Source: Rodentibacter haemolyticus (lineage in GTDB: Bacteria > Pseudomonadota > Gammaproteobacteria > Enterobacterales > Pasteurellaceae). Taken from it: a stretch of 64,000 bases of DNA. The translations under genes were made by a program, and so were the position numbers. Shown in pieces: positions 16,030 to 25,615 of this stretch (positions are counted from its first letter, which is position 1; every line of letters begins with the position of its first letter). Location of the stretch: NCBI RefSeq assembly GCF_015356115.1, contig NZ_CP063056.1:1736001-1800000 (forward strand), given 5' to 3'. The notes beneath the pieces are model-generated. The model searched no databases. It saw nothing but the letters and a program-made list of their open reading frames with translations, and was not told where the DNA came from.

Positions 16030-17070
16030 TTATTCCTTTGTTTCCGTTAATTTTTTAAATGCCGATGACATTTTAGTTTCAAAGCCATGATCTGTTTTGA
16101 TAATTAAGTAAATGGCAAGATCATTTTTTTCGGCTATTTCCAGTGCCTTATCTTCTCCAAGCACAAATAAGCCCGTTGATAGACCGTCTGCTGTCATCGA
16201 AGTAGGTGCTAACACGGTGATTGATGCCAAATGATGTTGAATCGGGTAACCTGTTTTCGGATCAATTTCGTGAGCAAAACGTTTTCCGTTTTCTTCAAAA
16301 TAAATACGATAATCACCTGATGTCGCCATTGCCATATTATTTAAACCAATCACACTTTCGACTGCTCTTTCACCTGTCATAGTCGGTTTTTCAATGGCGA
16401 TCCGCCATGATTTACCTTCTGCATTTTTGCCTTTAGTCCGAATTTCGCCGCCGATTTCCACCATATAATGCTGTACATTTAATTGTTCAAGTTTATCTGC
16501 GACTTGATCAACACCAAAACCTTTCGCAATAGAAGAAAGATCAATATAGACTTGGGGCACAGACTTGCTTAATGTTGGTTTTTCACCGCTGAGATCAAGT
16601 GTAATTTTATCAATGCCAACCCAAGCTTGACGTTCTGCCAATTGTTCCGGGGTAGGTTGTCGTTCAGGGCGTTTTTCTGGTCCGAATCCCCATAAGTTCA
16701 CTATCGGGCCAATTGTTACATCAAGTGATCCTTCAGTTACTTTATTTAAACGAATCGCTTCGGCAAGTACTGTAGCAAGGTCTTGAGAAATTTCGATGGA
16801 AGTGTTTACTTGAGTATTTTGATTGAAGCGGCTTAATTCGGAATCTTTGATGTAAGTGGACATTTTCGCGTTCACATCTTTTAAGATAGCTTCAATCTGT
16901 TTATGAGTGTTTTGTGGATTTTCATTAACGGATCCGTCGTCAATATACTTGACATGATAAGTTGTTCCCATTGTTTTACCGCTGAGAGAAATCATTTCAG
17001 GATCTTTTTTACAGGCTGAAAGGGTAAACATTAAGGCAATAGTAACAAATCCGATTAATATTTTTTTCAT
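16030..17070 (-). CDS. apbE: FAD:protein FMN transferase, lipoprotein
   Basis: A 346-residue lipoprotein with signal MKKILIGFVTIALMFTLSAC (lipobox LSAC, lipidated Cys20). ApbE transfers FMN from FAD to a Thr in the SGAT-type motif of NqrB and NqrC, using Mg2+. Family features include SGKTMGTTYHV, the flavin-binding EIGGEIRTKGKN, and ETKMSSAFKKL at the end. It lies between the nqr operon and nqrM, separated from nqrF by 164 bases that hold two hairpins, so it may be partly uncoupled from nqr transcription. Confidence 0.95.
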   Translation of the reverse strand: MKKILIGFVTIALMFTLSACKKDPEMISLSGKTMGTTYHVKYIDDGSVNENPQNTHKQIEAILKDVNAKMSTYIKDSELSRFNQNTQVNTSIEISQDLATVLAEAIRLNKVTEGSLDVTIGPIVNLWGFGPEKRPERQPTPEQLAERQAWVGIDKITLDLSGEKPTLSKSVPQVYIDLSSIAKGFGVDQVADKLEQLNVQHYMVEIGGEIRTKGKNAEGKSWRIAIEKPTMTGERAVESVIGLNNMAMATSGDYRIYFEENGKRFAHEIDPKTGYPIQHHLASITVLAPTSMTADGLSTGLFVLGEDKALEIAEKNDLAIYLIIKTDHGFETKMSSAFKKLTETKE

Positions 17071-17093
17071 TTGTTTTTCCTAATAGACGAATT

Positions 17094-17127
17094 ACAGGCA
17101 AACTGACTTTTCAATCAGCTTGCCTGT
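17094..17127 (-). promoter_or_regulatory. Stem-loop in the apbE leader
   Basis: ACAGGCAAACTGA (17094-17106) pairs with TCAGCTTGCCTGT (17115-17127) with one mismatch, 24 bases upstream of the apbE start. There is no T-tract, so it is not a simple terminator; it could be an mRNA-processing or translation-control hairpin. Confidence 0.45.
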
Positions 17128-17179
17128 AATCATTATGATAATGAAACGTACTTGCTCATTCTATAAAACGCTTTAAATT

Positions 17180-17207
17180 TTGACCGCACTTTATAAAGTG
17201 CGGTCAA
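17180..17207. terminator. Inverted uptake-signal hairpin behind nqrF
   Basis: TTGACCGCACTTT and AAAGTGCGGTCAA form a 13-bp stem with a 2-base loop. The T-tract on the minus strand is weak (AAAATTT), so it is probably an attenuator between nqrF and apbE. Confidence 0.6.
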
Positions 17208-17234
17208 TTTTTATGACGTTTTGATTAACTAAAA

Positions 17235-18470
17235 TCAACCGCCGAAATCATCTAATAAGATGTTTTCATCTTCAACGCCTAAGTCTTTCAGCATCTTAAT
17301 TACCGCAGCGTTCATTACCGGAGGTCCGCACATATAGTATTCACAGTCTTCAGGTGCTTCGTGATTTTTCAGATAGTTTTCATAAAGCACATTGTGAATA
17401 AAGCCTGTGTAGCCATCCCAGTTATCTTCCGGTAACGGGTCAGATAAGGCAACGTGCCAAGTGAAGTTCGGATTCTCGGCTTGAAGCTGATCAAAGTCCT
17501 CAACGTAGAACATTTCACGTTTAGAACGTGCGCCATACCAGAACGAAATTTTACGTTTAGAATGTAAACGTTTTAATTGATCAAATATATGGGAACGCAT
17601 CGGTGCCATACCAGCACCACCACCGATAAAGACCATTTCCGCATCGGTATCTTTCGCGAAGAACTCACCGAACGGACCGGAAATCGTTACTTTATCACCG
17701 GCTTTTAATGACCAAATGTAAGACGACATTTGACCCGGAGGTGCATCCGGTTGACGTGGAGGAGGCGTTGCAATACGCACATTAAGCATAATGATGCCTT
17801 TCTCTTCCGGATATGAAGCCATTGAATAAGCACGGATAATATGTTCGTCCACTTTCGACACATAGCGCCATAAGTCATATTTATCCCAGTCTTCATGGTA
17901 TTCTTCTGGAATATCGAAGTCCTTGTAGTTCACTACGTGTGGTTCAGCTTCAATTTGAATATAACCACCGGCACGGAACGGAACTTCTTCGCCTTCAGGA
18001 ATCGCCAATTTAAGTTCTTTGATAAAAGTGGCTTTATTGTCGTTGGAAATAACGGTACATTCCCATTTTTTTACACCAAAGATTTCTTCCGGAAGTTCTA
18101 CTTCCATATTGCCTTTCACGTTTACCTGACAAGCTAAACGATAACCTTCCTTAGCTTCGCGTTTATTGATGTGAGAAAGTTCGGTCGGGAGGATTTCGCC
18201 ACCGCCGCTTTTTACTTTTACTACACATTGACCGCAAGAGCCACCGCCGCCGCAAGCAGAAGACACGAAGATCCCTTTGCTTGCTAATGCGCCTAATAAT
18301 TTACCGCCGGCAGGTAGGGTGATCGCTTTTTCAGGATCTTCATTGATACCGATGGTAATATCACCTGAATCCACAAGTTTTGATTTCGCAAATAAGATGA
18401 TTGCGACTAACACCAATACGATAACCGTAAATGCGGCAATACCGAGTGCAAGAATTACTGAATCGCTCAT
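17235..18470 (-). CDS. nqrF: Na+-translocating NADH:quinone reductase subunit F
   Basis: A 411-residue electron-entry subunit: NADH to FAD to a 2Fe-2S cluster. An N-terminal membrane anchor (residues 5-27) is followed by a ferredoxin domain with cluster ligands C73, C79, C82 and C114 (SACGGGGSCGQC and RLACQ). Next is an FAD domain (RAYSMASYPEE) and an NADH domain (VFIGGGAGMAPMRSHI, then YMCGPPVMNAAV). It ends in the conserved ILLDDFGG. It is the last gene of nqrABCDEF, 12 bases behind nqrE. Confidence 0.98.
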   Translation of the reverse strand: MSDSVILALGIAAFTVIVLVLVAIILFAKSKLVDSGDITIGINEDPEKAITLPAGGKLLGALASKGIFVSSACGGGGSCGQCVVKVKSGGGEILPTELSHINKREAKEGYRLACQVNVKGNMEVELPEEIFGVKKWECTVISNDNKATFIKELKLAIPEGEEVPFRAGGYIQIEAEPHVVNYKDFDIPEEYHEDWDKYDLWRYVSKVDEHIIRAYSMASYPEEKGIIMLNVRIATPPPRQPDAPPGQMSSYIWSLKAGDKVTISGPFGEFFAKDTDAEMVFIGGGAGMAPMRSHIFDQLKRLHSKRKISFWYGARSKREMFYVEDFDQLQAENPNFTWHVALSDPLPEDNWDGYTGFIHNVLYENYLKNHEAPEDCEYYMCGPPVMNAAVIKMLKDLGVEDENILLDDFGG

Positions 18471-18482
18471 TGATTACACTCC

Positions 18483-19079
18483 TTATAATTGAATACCGGA
18501 GAAGGACATAAAGCCCAACGCCATTAAGCCAACAGAAATAAAGGTAATACCCAATCCTTTTAAGCCTGCCGGAATATCCGCATATTTCATTTTTTCCGTT
18601 AAACCGGCAAGAGCTACGATAGCAAGCATCCAACCTAAACCGGAACCGAAACCATAGACGATTGATTCAGGGAAGTTGTAATCACGTTGAACCATGAAAG
18701 ACACGCCACCAAAAATCGCACAGTTTACTGCGATAAGAGGTAAGAAGATCCCTAATGCGTTGTATAGTGACGGCATAAATTTGTCTAATACCATTTCTAA
18801 GATTTGTACTAAACCTGCGATAACACCGATAAAGGTAATGAAGTTTAAGAATGATAAATCCACACCTTCAATTAACGCATTTTCTTTCAATACATTTGCA
18901 TAAATTAATTGGTTGACGGGAACCGCAATCCCTAAAACGAAAGTAACTGCTATTCCTAAACCGAATGCGGTGGAAACCTTTTTTGATACCGCCAAGAAAG
19001 TACACATTCCTAAGAAAAAGGATAGTGCCATATTTTCAATGAAGACGGCCTTTACAAAGAGGCTAATATAATGTTCCAT
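18483..19079 (-). CDS. nqrE: Na+-translocating NADH:quinone reductase subunit E
   Basis: A 198-residue membrane subunit with six predicted helices. C26 (FFLGMCTFLAVSKK) and C120 (IAVNCAIFGG) are the conserved cysteines that, with their NqrD counterparts, hold the intramembrane iron centre. Related to RnfA. It starts 3 bases behind the nqrD stop. Confidence 0.98.
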   Translation of the reverse strand: MEHYISLFVKAVFIENMALSFFLGMCTFLAVSKKVSTAFGLGIAVTFVLGIAVPVNQLIYANVLKENALIEGVDLSFLNFITFIGVIAGLVQILEMVLDKFMPSLYNALGIFLPLIAVNCAIFGGVSFMVQRDYNFPESIVYGFGSGLGWMLAIVALAGLTEKMKYADIPAGLKGLGITFISVGLMALGFMSFSGIQL

Positions 19080-19082
19080 TGA

Positions 19083-19709
19083 TTATTTCTCCTGTTGCTC
19101 CGGTTTCCAGGTTCTTAATCCCCAGATCACAAACCCAATGATAAAGAATGCACTTGGTGCAAGTAGGAATAAACCGTTTGCTTGGTACCAACCACCATTT
19201 TGAATCGTTTCAAAAATAGTGATGCCGAATAGTTTGCCGGAACCGATAAGTTCACGGAAAAAGGCGACAATAATCAACATTGCGCCATAACCTAAACCGT
19301 TACCGATACCGTCCACAAAACTTTCAAGTGGCGGTGATTTCATTGCATAAGCTTCAGCACGACCCATTACGATACAGTTAGTAATAATCAAACCAACGAA
19401 AACTGAAAGCTGTTTAGATAAACCATAAGCATAGGCTTTCAAAATTTGGTCAACCACGATTACCAATGAAGCAATAATTGCAAGTTGCACGATAATACGA
19501 ATGCTGTTTGGAATATAGTTACGGATTAATGAAACAAAGAAGTTTGATAAGCCCGTTACTAAGGTTACGGCAATTGCCATTACAAATGCGGTTTCTAATT
19601 TTGTTGTTACTGCCAAGGCAGAACAAATGCCAAGAATTTGTAACGCAATAGGATTGTTTTTCACCACAGGGGCTAACAACAGATCTTTTAAATTTGTTTT
19701 TCCAGACAT
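19083..19709 (-). CDS. nqrD: Na+-translocating NADH:quinone reductase subunit D
   Basis: A 208-residue six-helix membrane subunit, the inverted structural twin of NqrE. C29 (LGICSALAV) and C112 (ITNCIVMGRAEA) are the conserved iron-ligand cysteines. Its ATG overlaps the nqrC stop by one base (TAATG type), indicating coupled translation. Confidence 0.98.
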   Translation of the reverse strand: MSGKTNLKDLLLAPVVKNNPIALQILGICSALAVTTKLETAFVMAIAVTLVTGLSNFFVSLIRNYIPNSIRIIVQLAIIASLVIVVDQILKAYAYGLSKQLSVFVGLIITNCIVMGRAEAYAMKSPPLESFVDGIGNGLGYGAMLIIVAFFRELIGSGKLFGITIFETIQNGGWYQANGLFLLAPSAFFIIGFVIWGLRTWKPEQQEK

Positions 19710-20443
19710 TAGTTTGCTCCTGTTTGAAGTTTTTCAAGATATTTACTAAAGCCGTTAGCACTGAACCAATAGTCAAACGTACCTTGAACACCATTGCCGG
19801 TTAAGGTTGCACCGGATAAACCGTCAATACTGTGCTCATCTTTCGGTGCTTGACCTTTCACAATGCGAATTGCCGGTTTATGTTGCTCATCAAATAATTT
19901 TTTGCCTTTAAATAAACCTGCCCAGTTCGGATTTTCAATTTCACCGCCTAACCCCGGCGTTTCGCCGTGTTGGTAGTAAGTGATACCGTTAATGGTATTG
20001 CCGTCCGGTTGAACAGAAACTAAACCGTACATTACAGACCATAAACCGGTACCGTAAATTGGTAAAATCACTTGTTGAGTTTGACCTTGTTCATTTTTTA
20101 CAAGATAGACTTCCGCAGTTTTAGCACGAGCACGGATTCGTGCTTTATCTTCATCAGCCGGGATTGCTTGTAAGCTTTCGTCGGCTTGCTGAACATACTC
20201 ACCGCTGTTTAAATCAACAAAGCGTGGTTCAATAAACTTCGCATAGGTTTCTTTTACATCTGTTTTTTCTTGTAAAAGGCCTGCTACGTTTAAGATATTT
20301 TTTTGTTTATCGAGTAATTTTTGTTCTTCTTGCGCTGGTTTTAACATTACCGCAGAACCGGCAACAATAACGGAACAAACTAAACTCAACAGCAACACAA
20401 CAAGAATTGTGCCGCCTACACTGTCTTTATTAAACTTAGCCAT
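19709..20443 (-). CDS. nqrC: Na+-translocating NADH:quinone reductase subunit C
   Basis: A 244-residue subunit with one N-terminal helix (about residues 11-35) and a periplasmic flavin domain. The FMN attachment motif is DGLSGATLTGNG with Thr213 as the ApbE target. The start overlaps the end of nqrB by 8 bases. Confidence 0.98.
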   Translation of the reverse strand: MAKFNKDSVGGTILVVLLLSLVCSVIVAGSAVMLKPAQEEQKLLDKQKNILNVAGLLQEKTDVKETYAKFIEPRFVDLNSGEYVQQADESLQAIPADEDKARIRARAKTAEVYLVKNEQGQTQQVILPIYGTGLWSVMYGLVSVQPDGNTINGITYYQHGETPGLGGEIENPNWAGLFKGKKLFDEQHKPAIRIVKGQAPKDEHSIDGLSGATLTGNGVQGTFDYWFSANGFSKYLEKLQTGAN

Positions 20444-21671
20444 TTGTTCTCGCTCTCCGACGTTTGATATTTGCTTGAACTACGAGGTAGTCAAAAATCG
20501 GTGCAAATAGGTTTGCAAATAAAATCGCTAACATCATACCTTCCGGATATGCCGGGTTTACAGTACGAATTAGCACCGCCATTACACCGATTAATGCGCC
20601 GTACCACCATTTACCGATGTTAGTAAAAGAAGCGGAAACAGGATCGGTTGCCATAAACACCATACCCAATGCAAAACCACCTAAAACAAGGTGCCAGTGC
20701 CAAGGCATTGAGAACATTTGGTTGGTTTCGGAACCGATAAGATTAAATAGGGTTGAAGTTGCAATCATACCGATCATTACACCGGCGATAATACGCCACG
20801 CTGCAATACGGGTGAATACGATGATTGCGCCACCGATTAAAATGGCTAATGTAGATACCTCACCCATTGAGCCCGGAATATTACCGATAAACGCATCCAT
20901 CCAAGTGATAGGTGTGCCGCTTACTGCATGTTGTAAAGCACCTTGACCGCCTTGAGACCATTGTGAAAGTGCGGTAGCACCAGAGAAACCGTCTGCGGCA
21001 GTCCATACCAAATCACCGGAAATTTGTGCCGGATAAGCAAAGAACAGGAAAGCGCGACCTGCAAGTGCAGGGTTCATAAAGTTACGACCAACGCCACCAA
21101 AGATTTCTTTTGCAACAACAATACCGAAACTGATACCTAAAGCGGCTTGCCACAATGGCAATGTCGGCGGAACGATTAAAGCGAAAAGAATGGTAGAAAC
21201 GAACATCCCTTCATTTACCTCGTGACCACGTACGACAGAGAATAATAATTCCCAAACCGTACAAACGGTGAACACGACTAAGTAGATCGGTAGGAAGAAA
21301 ATCGCACCTAATGCCATTTTGCTGCCCCAGCCCGCATTCATACTTAGATCCAAGCCAAAACCGTTTGCGAGCGCATAATGCCAGTCGTTTGCGATTAATT
21401 GTTCCAAATTACCTAATTGATTTAACGCAGGAATCGCTTGGTTACCCACATTGTACATCCCATAGAAAATCGCAGGGAATAATGCGAGGAAAACCGTGAT
21501 CATCATACGTTTTGAGTCTAACGCATCACGAACGTGCGTGTTTTTATGCGTTACCGTACCCGGTGTATAGAGCAAGGTGTAAATCGATTCAAAGATCGGA
21601 TAAAGCTTGCTGTATTTACCGCCGGGCAAAAACGCGGGTTCCATTTTTTCAAAAAGATTTTTTAAACCCAT
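20436..21671 (-). CDS. nqrB: Na+-translocating NADH:quinone reductase subunit B
   Basis: A 411-residue, roughly ten-helix subunit that carries covalently bound FMN and riboflavin and part of the sodium path. The flavinylation motif is GFSGATALSQW with Thr233 as the site. GRNFMNPALAGRAFLFFAYP and TDPVSASFTN are strongly conserved. It is 2 bases from nqrA and overlaps nqrC. Confidence 0.98.
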   Translation of the reverse strand: MGLKNLFEKMEPAFLPGGKYSKLYPIFESIYTLLYTPGTVTHKNTHVRDALDSKRMMITVFLALFPAIFYGMYNVGNQAIPALNQLGNLEQLIANDWHYALANGFGLDLSMNAGWGSKMALGAIFFLPIYLVVFTVCTVWELLFSVVRGHEVNEGMFVSTILFALIVPPTLPLWQAALGISFGIVVAKEIFGGVGRNFMNPALAGRAFLFFAYPAQISGDLVWTAADGFSGATALSQWSQGGQGALQHAVSGTPITWMDAFIGNIPGSMGEVSTLAILIGGAIIVFTRIAAWRIIAGVMIGMIATSTLFNLIGSETNQMFSMPWHWHLVLGGFALGMVFMATDPVSASFTNIGKWWYGALIGVMAVLIRTVNPAYPEGMMLAILFANLFAPIFDYLVVQANIKRRRARTNG

Positions 21672-21673
21672 TT

Positions 21674-23017
21674 TTAACCTTCCTTCTCAATCTTATCTAA
21701 CACTTGACGCAAGATTGAACCGTATTCATATTTGCCCGGGCAAACGAATGAACAAAGTGCTAAATCCTCTTCATCCAGCTCTAAACAACCTAATGCTTGA
21801 GCGCCATCGGTATCACCTGCGATTAAATCACGTAACAATAAGGTTGGTAAAATATCCAATGGCATTACGCGTTCATAATTGCCGATTGGCACCATCGCAC
21901 GTTCACCGCCGTTTTCTGAGGTGGTGAAGTTGAATAATTTTTTACCGAAATGACCCAATACGGTACGAGTAATGGAATATTTATTTGGTTGCGGTGTGAT
22001 CCAACCGAAAAACTCTTTCTCATTACCTTCTGCAATCACAGACACCTGCAATGCGTAACGACCTAAATAGTCGTGCGCACCTTTTGCCGTGTTACCGCAA
22101 AGCACGGAACCGGAAATAACTCGATTTTCACCCGCACTTAATTCATCTTTAGTCAATTGAGAAAGATTTGCACCGATTACCGTACGCACTAAACGCGGAT
22201 TATTTACTTGCGGACCGGCAAGTGAAATGACACGTTCTACGTAAAGTTCACCGCTCGTGAATAATTTACCGATAGCAATGACATCTTGATAATTGATATG
22301 CCATACGGTTTTTTGTGCACCGACGGGATCAATAAAGTGAATATGTGTTCCAACAAGGCCTGCCGGGTGTACACCGCCGAAATCGTGAATTTCAAGATTT
22401 GATAAATCCACGGTTGGAATATTTGTGTCTCCGGCTTTACATAAACGCAACGGCTTGGCAGGGAATAAACGGCCTAGCACGGTTAAACCGTTAGTAAAAT
22501 CTTGCCAATGCTCTTTTAATACTACTTCGGGATCGGCAGCTAACGGGTTCGTATCCATCGCATTTACGAAGATAGAAGAAGGTTCGCTTTCAATCGCAGG
22601 AATTTTGCTGAACGGACGAGTACGCAATGCAGTCCATAAACCTGATTCTACAAGGTTTTGTTTTACTTGCTCGGAAGAAAGCGTATTGAGTTCATCTGCA
22701 TTATATTTTGCAAAAGTGATTTTTTCATCACCTTTTACGTCAATTACCACAGACTGTAATACACGTTTTTCGCCACGATTAATTGCTGTGATAGTACCGC
22801 TTGCAGGGGATGTGAAAATCACACCCGGATTTTTTTTGTCTTCAAAAAGCACTTGACCTTTCTTAACAGTATCACCTTCGCGCACCTTCATAGAAGGACG
22901 CATCCCCACATACTCCTCACCAAGAATCGCAACCTGATTCACAACATTACCGTTGTGGATTACTTGTGCCGGTTTTCCTGCGATAGGAAGATCCAAGCCT
23001 TTTTTAATTGTAATCAT
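21674..23017 (-). CDS. nqrA: Na+-translocating NADH:quinone reductase subunit A
   Basis: A 447-residue soluble subunit (MITIKKGLDLPIAGKP), the first gene of the operon. The start at 23017 matches the family N-terminus; an in-frame upstream start would add seven residues. The barrel-sandwich segment VREGDTVKKGQVLFEDKK is present, and the C-terminus has LCSFVCPGKYEYG. NqrA binds quinone at the cytoplasmic face. The operon is preceded by 322 non-coding bases. Confidence 0.97.
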   Translation of the reverse strand: MITIKKGLDLPIAGKPAQVIHNGNVVNQVAILGEEYVGMRPSMKVREGDTVKKGQVLFEDKKNPGVIFTSPASGTITAINRGEKRVLQSVVIDVKGDEKITFAKYNADELNTLSSEQVKQNLVESGLWTALRTRPFSKIPAIESEPSSIFVNAMDTNPLAADPEVVLKEHWQDFTNGLTVLGRLFPAKPLRLCKAGDTNIPTVDLSNLEIHDFGGVHPAGLVGTHIHFIDPVGAQKTVWHINYQDVIAIGKLFTSGELYVERVISLAGPQVNNPRLVRTVIGANLSQLTKDELSAGENRVISGSVLCGNTAKGAHDYLGRYALQVSVIAEGNEKEFFGWITPQPNKYSITRTVLGHFGKKLFNFTTSENGGERAMVPIGNYERVMPLDILPTLLLRDLIAGDTDGAQALGCLELDEEDLALCSFVCPGKYEYGSILRQVLDKIEKEG

Positions 23018-23339
23018 ATTGTTTGCACTACTTTTCAAGGTTAAAAATATGATTGCAAATAAGCAAACTTAAATGCAATCTCGTGTTTGAGCGTGACAGA
23101 GAATGTTTTAATCATCAAAACATTAACAACTGACACATAAATAAAAAACTCAAATCGGCTCAATTTTTCAACAAGCAAAATAATAAGCTTGTCAAAAAAT
23201 TAGAAATATAAAATCTAAAGCGCTTCATTCTAGCGAAAATTGACTTTTCATTCCACTTTAACCCACACTTTTTGTGAAAAAATTGTGAACTTTTTAAGAA
23301 AATACACCTAAAGGACTAGAAATCGGAAAGGGCATAAAC
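23018..23339 (-). promoter_or_regulatory. nqr operon upstream region
   Basis: 322 bases without a gene between bolA and nqrA. On the minus strand there is a TAGAAT -10-like box near 23230, and a 13-bp stem-loop (23164-23176 with 23187-23199, one mismatch) with arms TTTTTTGACAAGC and GCTTGTTGAAAAA. A long nqr leader is plausible; no known riboswitch is recognised. Confidence 0.4.
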
Positions 23340-23651
23340 TTATTGTCCTACGCCCATACAATTGGGTGAAATAGGGAAGGACTCCCCCTGTTTTTCCCAT
23401 TCTTCCTTTGTGTAAAGATGAAGAGCCAATGCGTGAATGCCATTTTTTAAATCATCGGAAAATAATTGATATAATTTTTGATGGCGCTGTACTTTGCTCA
23501 CACCGGTGAAAGCATCACTTACAATGACCAATTTAAAATGGGAATCGACCCCTTTGCCCGAACTATGCATATGGCTTTCATTTTCTACGCTAGCAAAGTG
23601 CGGTTGAAATTCGGCGTGAATTTTATCTAGCAATTCTTGCTGTTTTGACAT
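23340..23651 (-). CDS. bolA: BolA family protein
   Basis: A 103-residue protein of the BolA/IbaG family (ESHMHSSGKGVDSHFKLVIV, then HQKLYQLFSDDL and IHALALHLYTKEEW). These proteins bind monothiol glutaredoxin to share a 2Fe-2S cluster and influence morphology and stress responses. Two adjacent ATGs exist (23654 and 23651); the second lies 7 bases behind GGAG and is preferred. It is divergent from yajG with a 94-base shared promoter region. Confidence 0.92.
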   Translation of the reverse strand: MSKQQELLDKIHAEFQPHFASVENESHMHSSGKGVDSHFKLVIVSDAFTGVSKVQRHQKLYQLFSDDLKNGIHALALHLYTKEEWEKQGESFPISPNCMGVGQ

Positions 23652-23745
23652 CATCAATCTCCAATAAAATTTTGTAGATAAGGCTATACATTGGCCCTCA
23701 AGTTTGCAAGAATAGCACAGATTAGAGCTATTAATTGAGGAAATT

Positions 23746-24339
23746 ATGAAACTTACCAACAAAATCAAAACGTTCTTGGCAGGTGTTACGACAGTGCTTT
23801 TTCTTGCAGGCTGCCAAGCTCCGTCAAACACCTTAACATTTACGCCTCCGGCACCAACGGCATCAATGAATGTGAACCAAACGGCGGTTGTATATGTCAC
23901 GGTAAACGATCTGCGCACTCAACCCGATGTTTCCTTTTATGTAAAAAACGGTGACTTGGTTAAGCTCAATGCTTCTCCAAGCGTTACACAATTATTTCAA
24001 CAAGTGATGCAACAAAACTTGATAAGTAAAGGATTTCGCATTGGACAAACCAACAATTCAAATGCCGGCGTTACCGTTCAAATTCAAGACTTTTTTACTC
24101 ATGTTGATCAGGGCAATTTACGTTATCACTTAAACGCGAAAATTCAAGTCAATGTACTTGTGCAGGGCTCAGCCGGAAATTACAACAAAGTCTTTAATGC
24201 GACCCGTTCGCAATCGGGCGCATTTAATGCCGATAATGATGAAATTCAAAAAGTATTGGGTGAAACCTTCAAAGATATTGTGAACAACATTTATCAAGAT
24301 CAAGAGATAAGTCAAGCGATTAACCGATACAGTCGCTAA
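23746..24339 (+). CDS. yajG: YajG family lipoprotein
   Basis: A 197-residue lipoprotein. The signal peptide ends in LFLAGC (lipid-modified Cys23). The mature part contains VYVTVNDLRTQPDVSFYVKN and a C-terminal helix typical of YajG. Function is not established; an outer-membrane location is expected since Gln follows the Cys. A strong terminator follows 18 bases behind the stop. Confidence 0.85.
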   Translation: MKLTNKIKTFLAGVTTVLFLAGCQAPSNTLTFTPPAPTASMNVNQTAVVYVTVNDLRTQPDVSFYVKNGDLVKLNASPSVTQLFQQVMQQNLISKGFRIGQTNNSNAGVTVQIQDFFTHVDQGNLRYHLNAKIQVNVLVQGSAGNYNKVFNATRSQSGAFNADNDEIQKVLGETFKDIVNNIYQDQEISQAINRYSR

Positions 24340-24357
24340 TTTCAGCTAATTTCAATA

Positions 24358-24380
24358 GGGGCGGTGTCGCCCCATTTTAT
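24358..24380 (+). terminator. Terminator behind yajG
   Basis: GGGGCG GTGT CGCCCC followed by ATTTTAT: a 6-bp all-GC stem with a short T-rich tail. Confidence 0.8.
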
Positions 24381-24670
24381 CCCTATAAAAACTTGACGAA
24401 TGCGCCTTTCAAGCGTAACATTCGCGCGATTTTTAATTAGAAGGACACACACTTTGGACAGTCATAGTCGATACCGAATATCACTTTAGACTCTCGCCGT
24501 TTATCAGCGAGAGTTCGCTGGTAAATCATTACCTTTCTTCGGCATCTTTTATTGAACGAACCCCATATAAAAACAGGTAGAAAACCGACCGCACTTTTGT
24601 TGTGCGGATTTCGTTCGATTTCTTTTTTGTTCACGGTTGGCTCTTCATAATCCTAAAAGGAGTATGACCA
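24381..24670 (+). promoter_or_regulatory. corA upstream region with leader hairpin
   Basis: 290 bases between the yajG terminator and corA. A hairpin ACTCTCGC...GCGAGAGT lies at 24490-24514 and a uptake signal at about 24588. A long structured corA leader is possible. I do not recognise a magnesium riboswitch here, and a 65-codon minus-strand open frame in it is not convincing. Confidence 0.35.
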
Positions 24671-25615
24671 ATGATAAACGCATTTGCCATTAATGATGCA
24701 CGCCTTACACGTCTAGATGAAATGGAAAATCTCAGTTCTGCCATTTGGCTTGATTTATTAGAGCCGACCGGTGAAGAACGTGAAATGTTACAGGAAGGTT
24801 TAGGGCAAAGTCTCGCTTCTTTCCTTGAATTAGAAGATATTGAAGCATCAGCACGTTTCTTTGAAGATGAAGACGGTTTACATCTTCACTCATTCTTTTA
24901 TTGCGAAGATGAACAAAACTTCGCGGATCTTGCCAGTGTGGCGTTTACGGTTCGTGACGGTCGCTTATTTACGCTGCGTGATCGTGAATTACCTGCGTTC
25001 CGTTTATATCGTATGCGTTCACGTAGTCAACGTTTGCTAGAATGCAATGCTTACGAGGTATTGTTAGATTTATTTGAAACCAAAATCGAGCAACTTGCCG
25101 ATGTTATTGAAAATGTGTATGCCGATTTGGAAGAATTAAGCCGCGTTATCTTAAACGGTACACAAGATGAGGCTTTTGATGAGGCGTTAAACACCTTAAC
25201 GGAACAAGAAGACACCAGCTCGAAAGTGCGTTTATGTTTGATGGATACCCAACGCGCCCTAGGTTTCCTTGTGCGTAAAACCCGTTTGCCTGCGAACCAG
25301 TTGGAACAAGCGCGTGAAATCTTACGAGATATTGAATCGTTACAGCCGCACAATGAATCTTTATTCCAAAAAGTAAATTTTCTTATGCAAGCGGCAATGG
25401 GTTACATTAATATCGAACAGAATAAAATCATGAAATTCTTCTCAGTGGTTTCCGTTATGTTCCTACCGGCAACACTTGTGGCATCCACTTATGGAATGAA
25501 CTTCGAATTTATGCCGGAACTGCATTTTAAATACGGTTACCCGATGGCAATCGGTTTAATGATTGCAGCGGCGCTAACCCCATATATTTATTTTAGACGA
25601 AAAGGATGGCTATAA
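24671..25615 (+). CDS. corA: Magnesium/cobalt transporter CorA
   Basis: A 314-residue CorA channel: a soluble N-terminal domain, a long coiled stalk, and two C-terminal helices joined by the selectivity signature YGMNFEFMPEL (GMN at residues 275-277). It ends in the basic FRRKGWL. The start at 24671 follows AAAAGGAGTATGACC. CorA forms a homopentamer that admits Mg2+ when cytoplasmic Mg2+ is low. Its stop overlaps the start of yggT by one base. Confidence 0.97.
   Translation: MINAFAINDARLTRLDEMENLSSAIWLDLLEPTGEEREMLQEGLGQSLASFLELEDIEASARFFEDEDGLHLHSFFYCEDEQNFADLASVAFTVRDGRLFTLRDRELPAFRLYRMRSRSQRLLECNAYEVLLDLFETKIEQLADVIENVYADLEELSRVILNGTQDEAFDEALNTLTEQEDTSSKVRLCLMDTQRALGFLVRKTRLPANQLEQAREILRDIESLQPHNESLFQKVNFLMQAAMGYINIEQNKIMKFFSVVSVMFLPATLVASTYGMNFEFMPELHFKYGYPMAIGLMIAAALTPYIYFRRKGWL

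Noticed and set aside
24437..24634. 65-codon minus-strand frame in the corA leader
   Set aside because: No ribosome site, no recognisable domain, and it overlaps a hairpin and an uptake signal; treated as chance.
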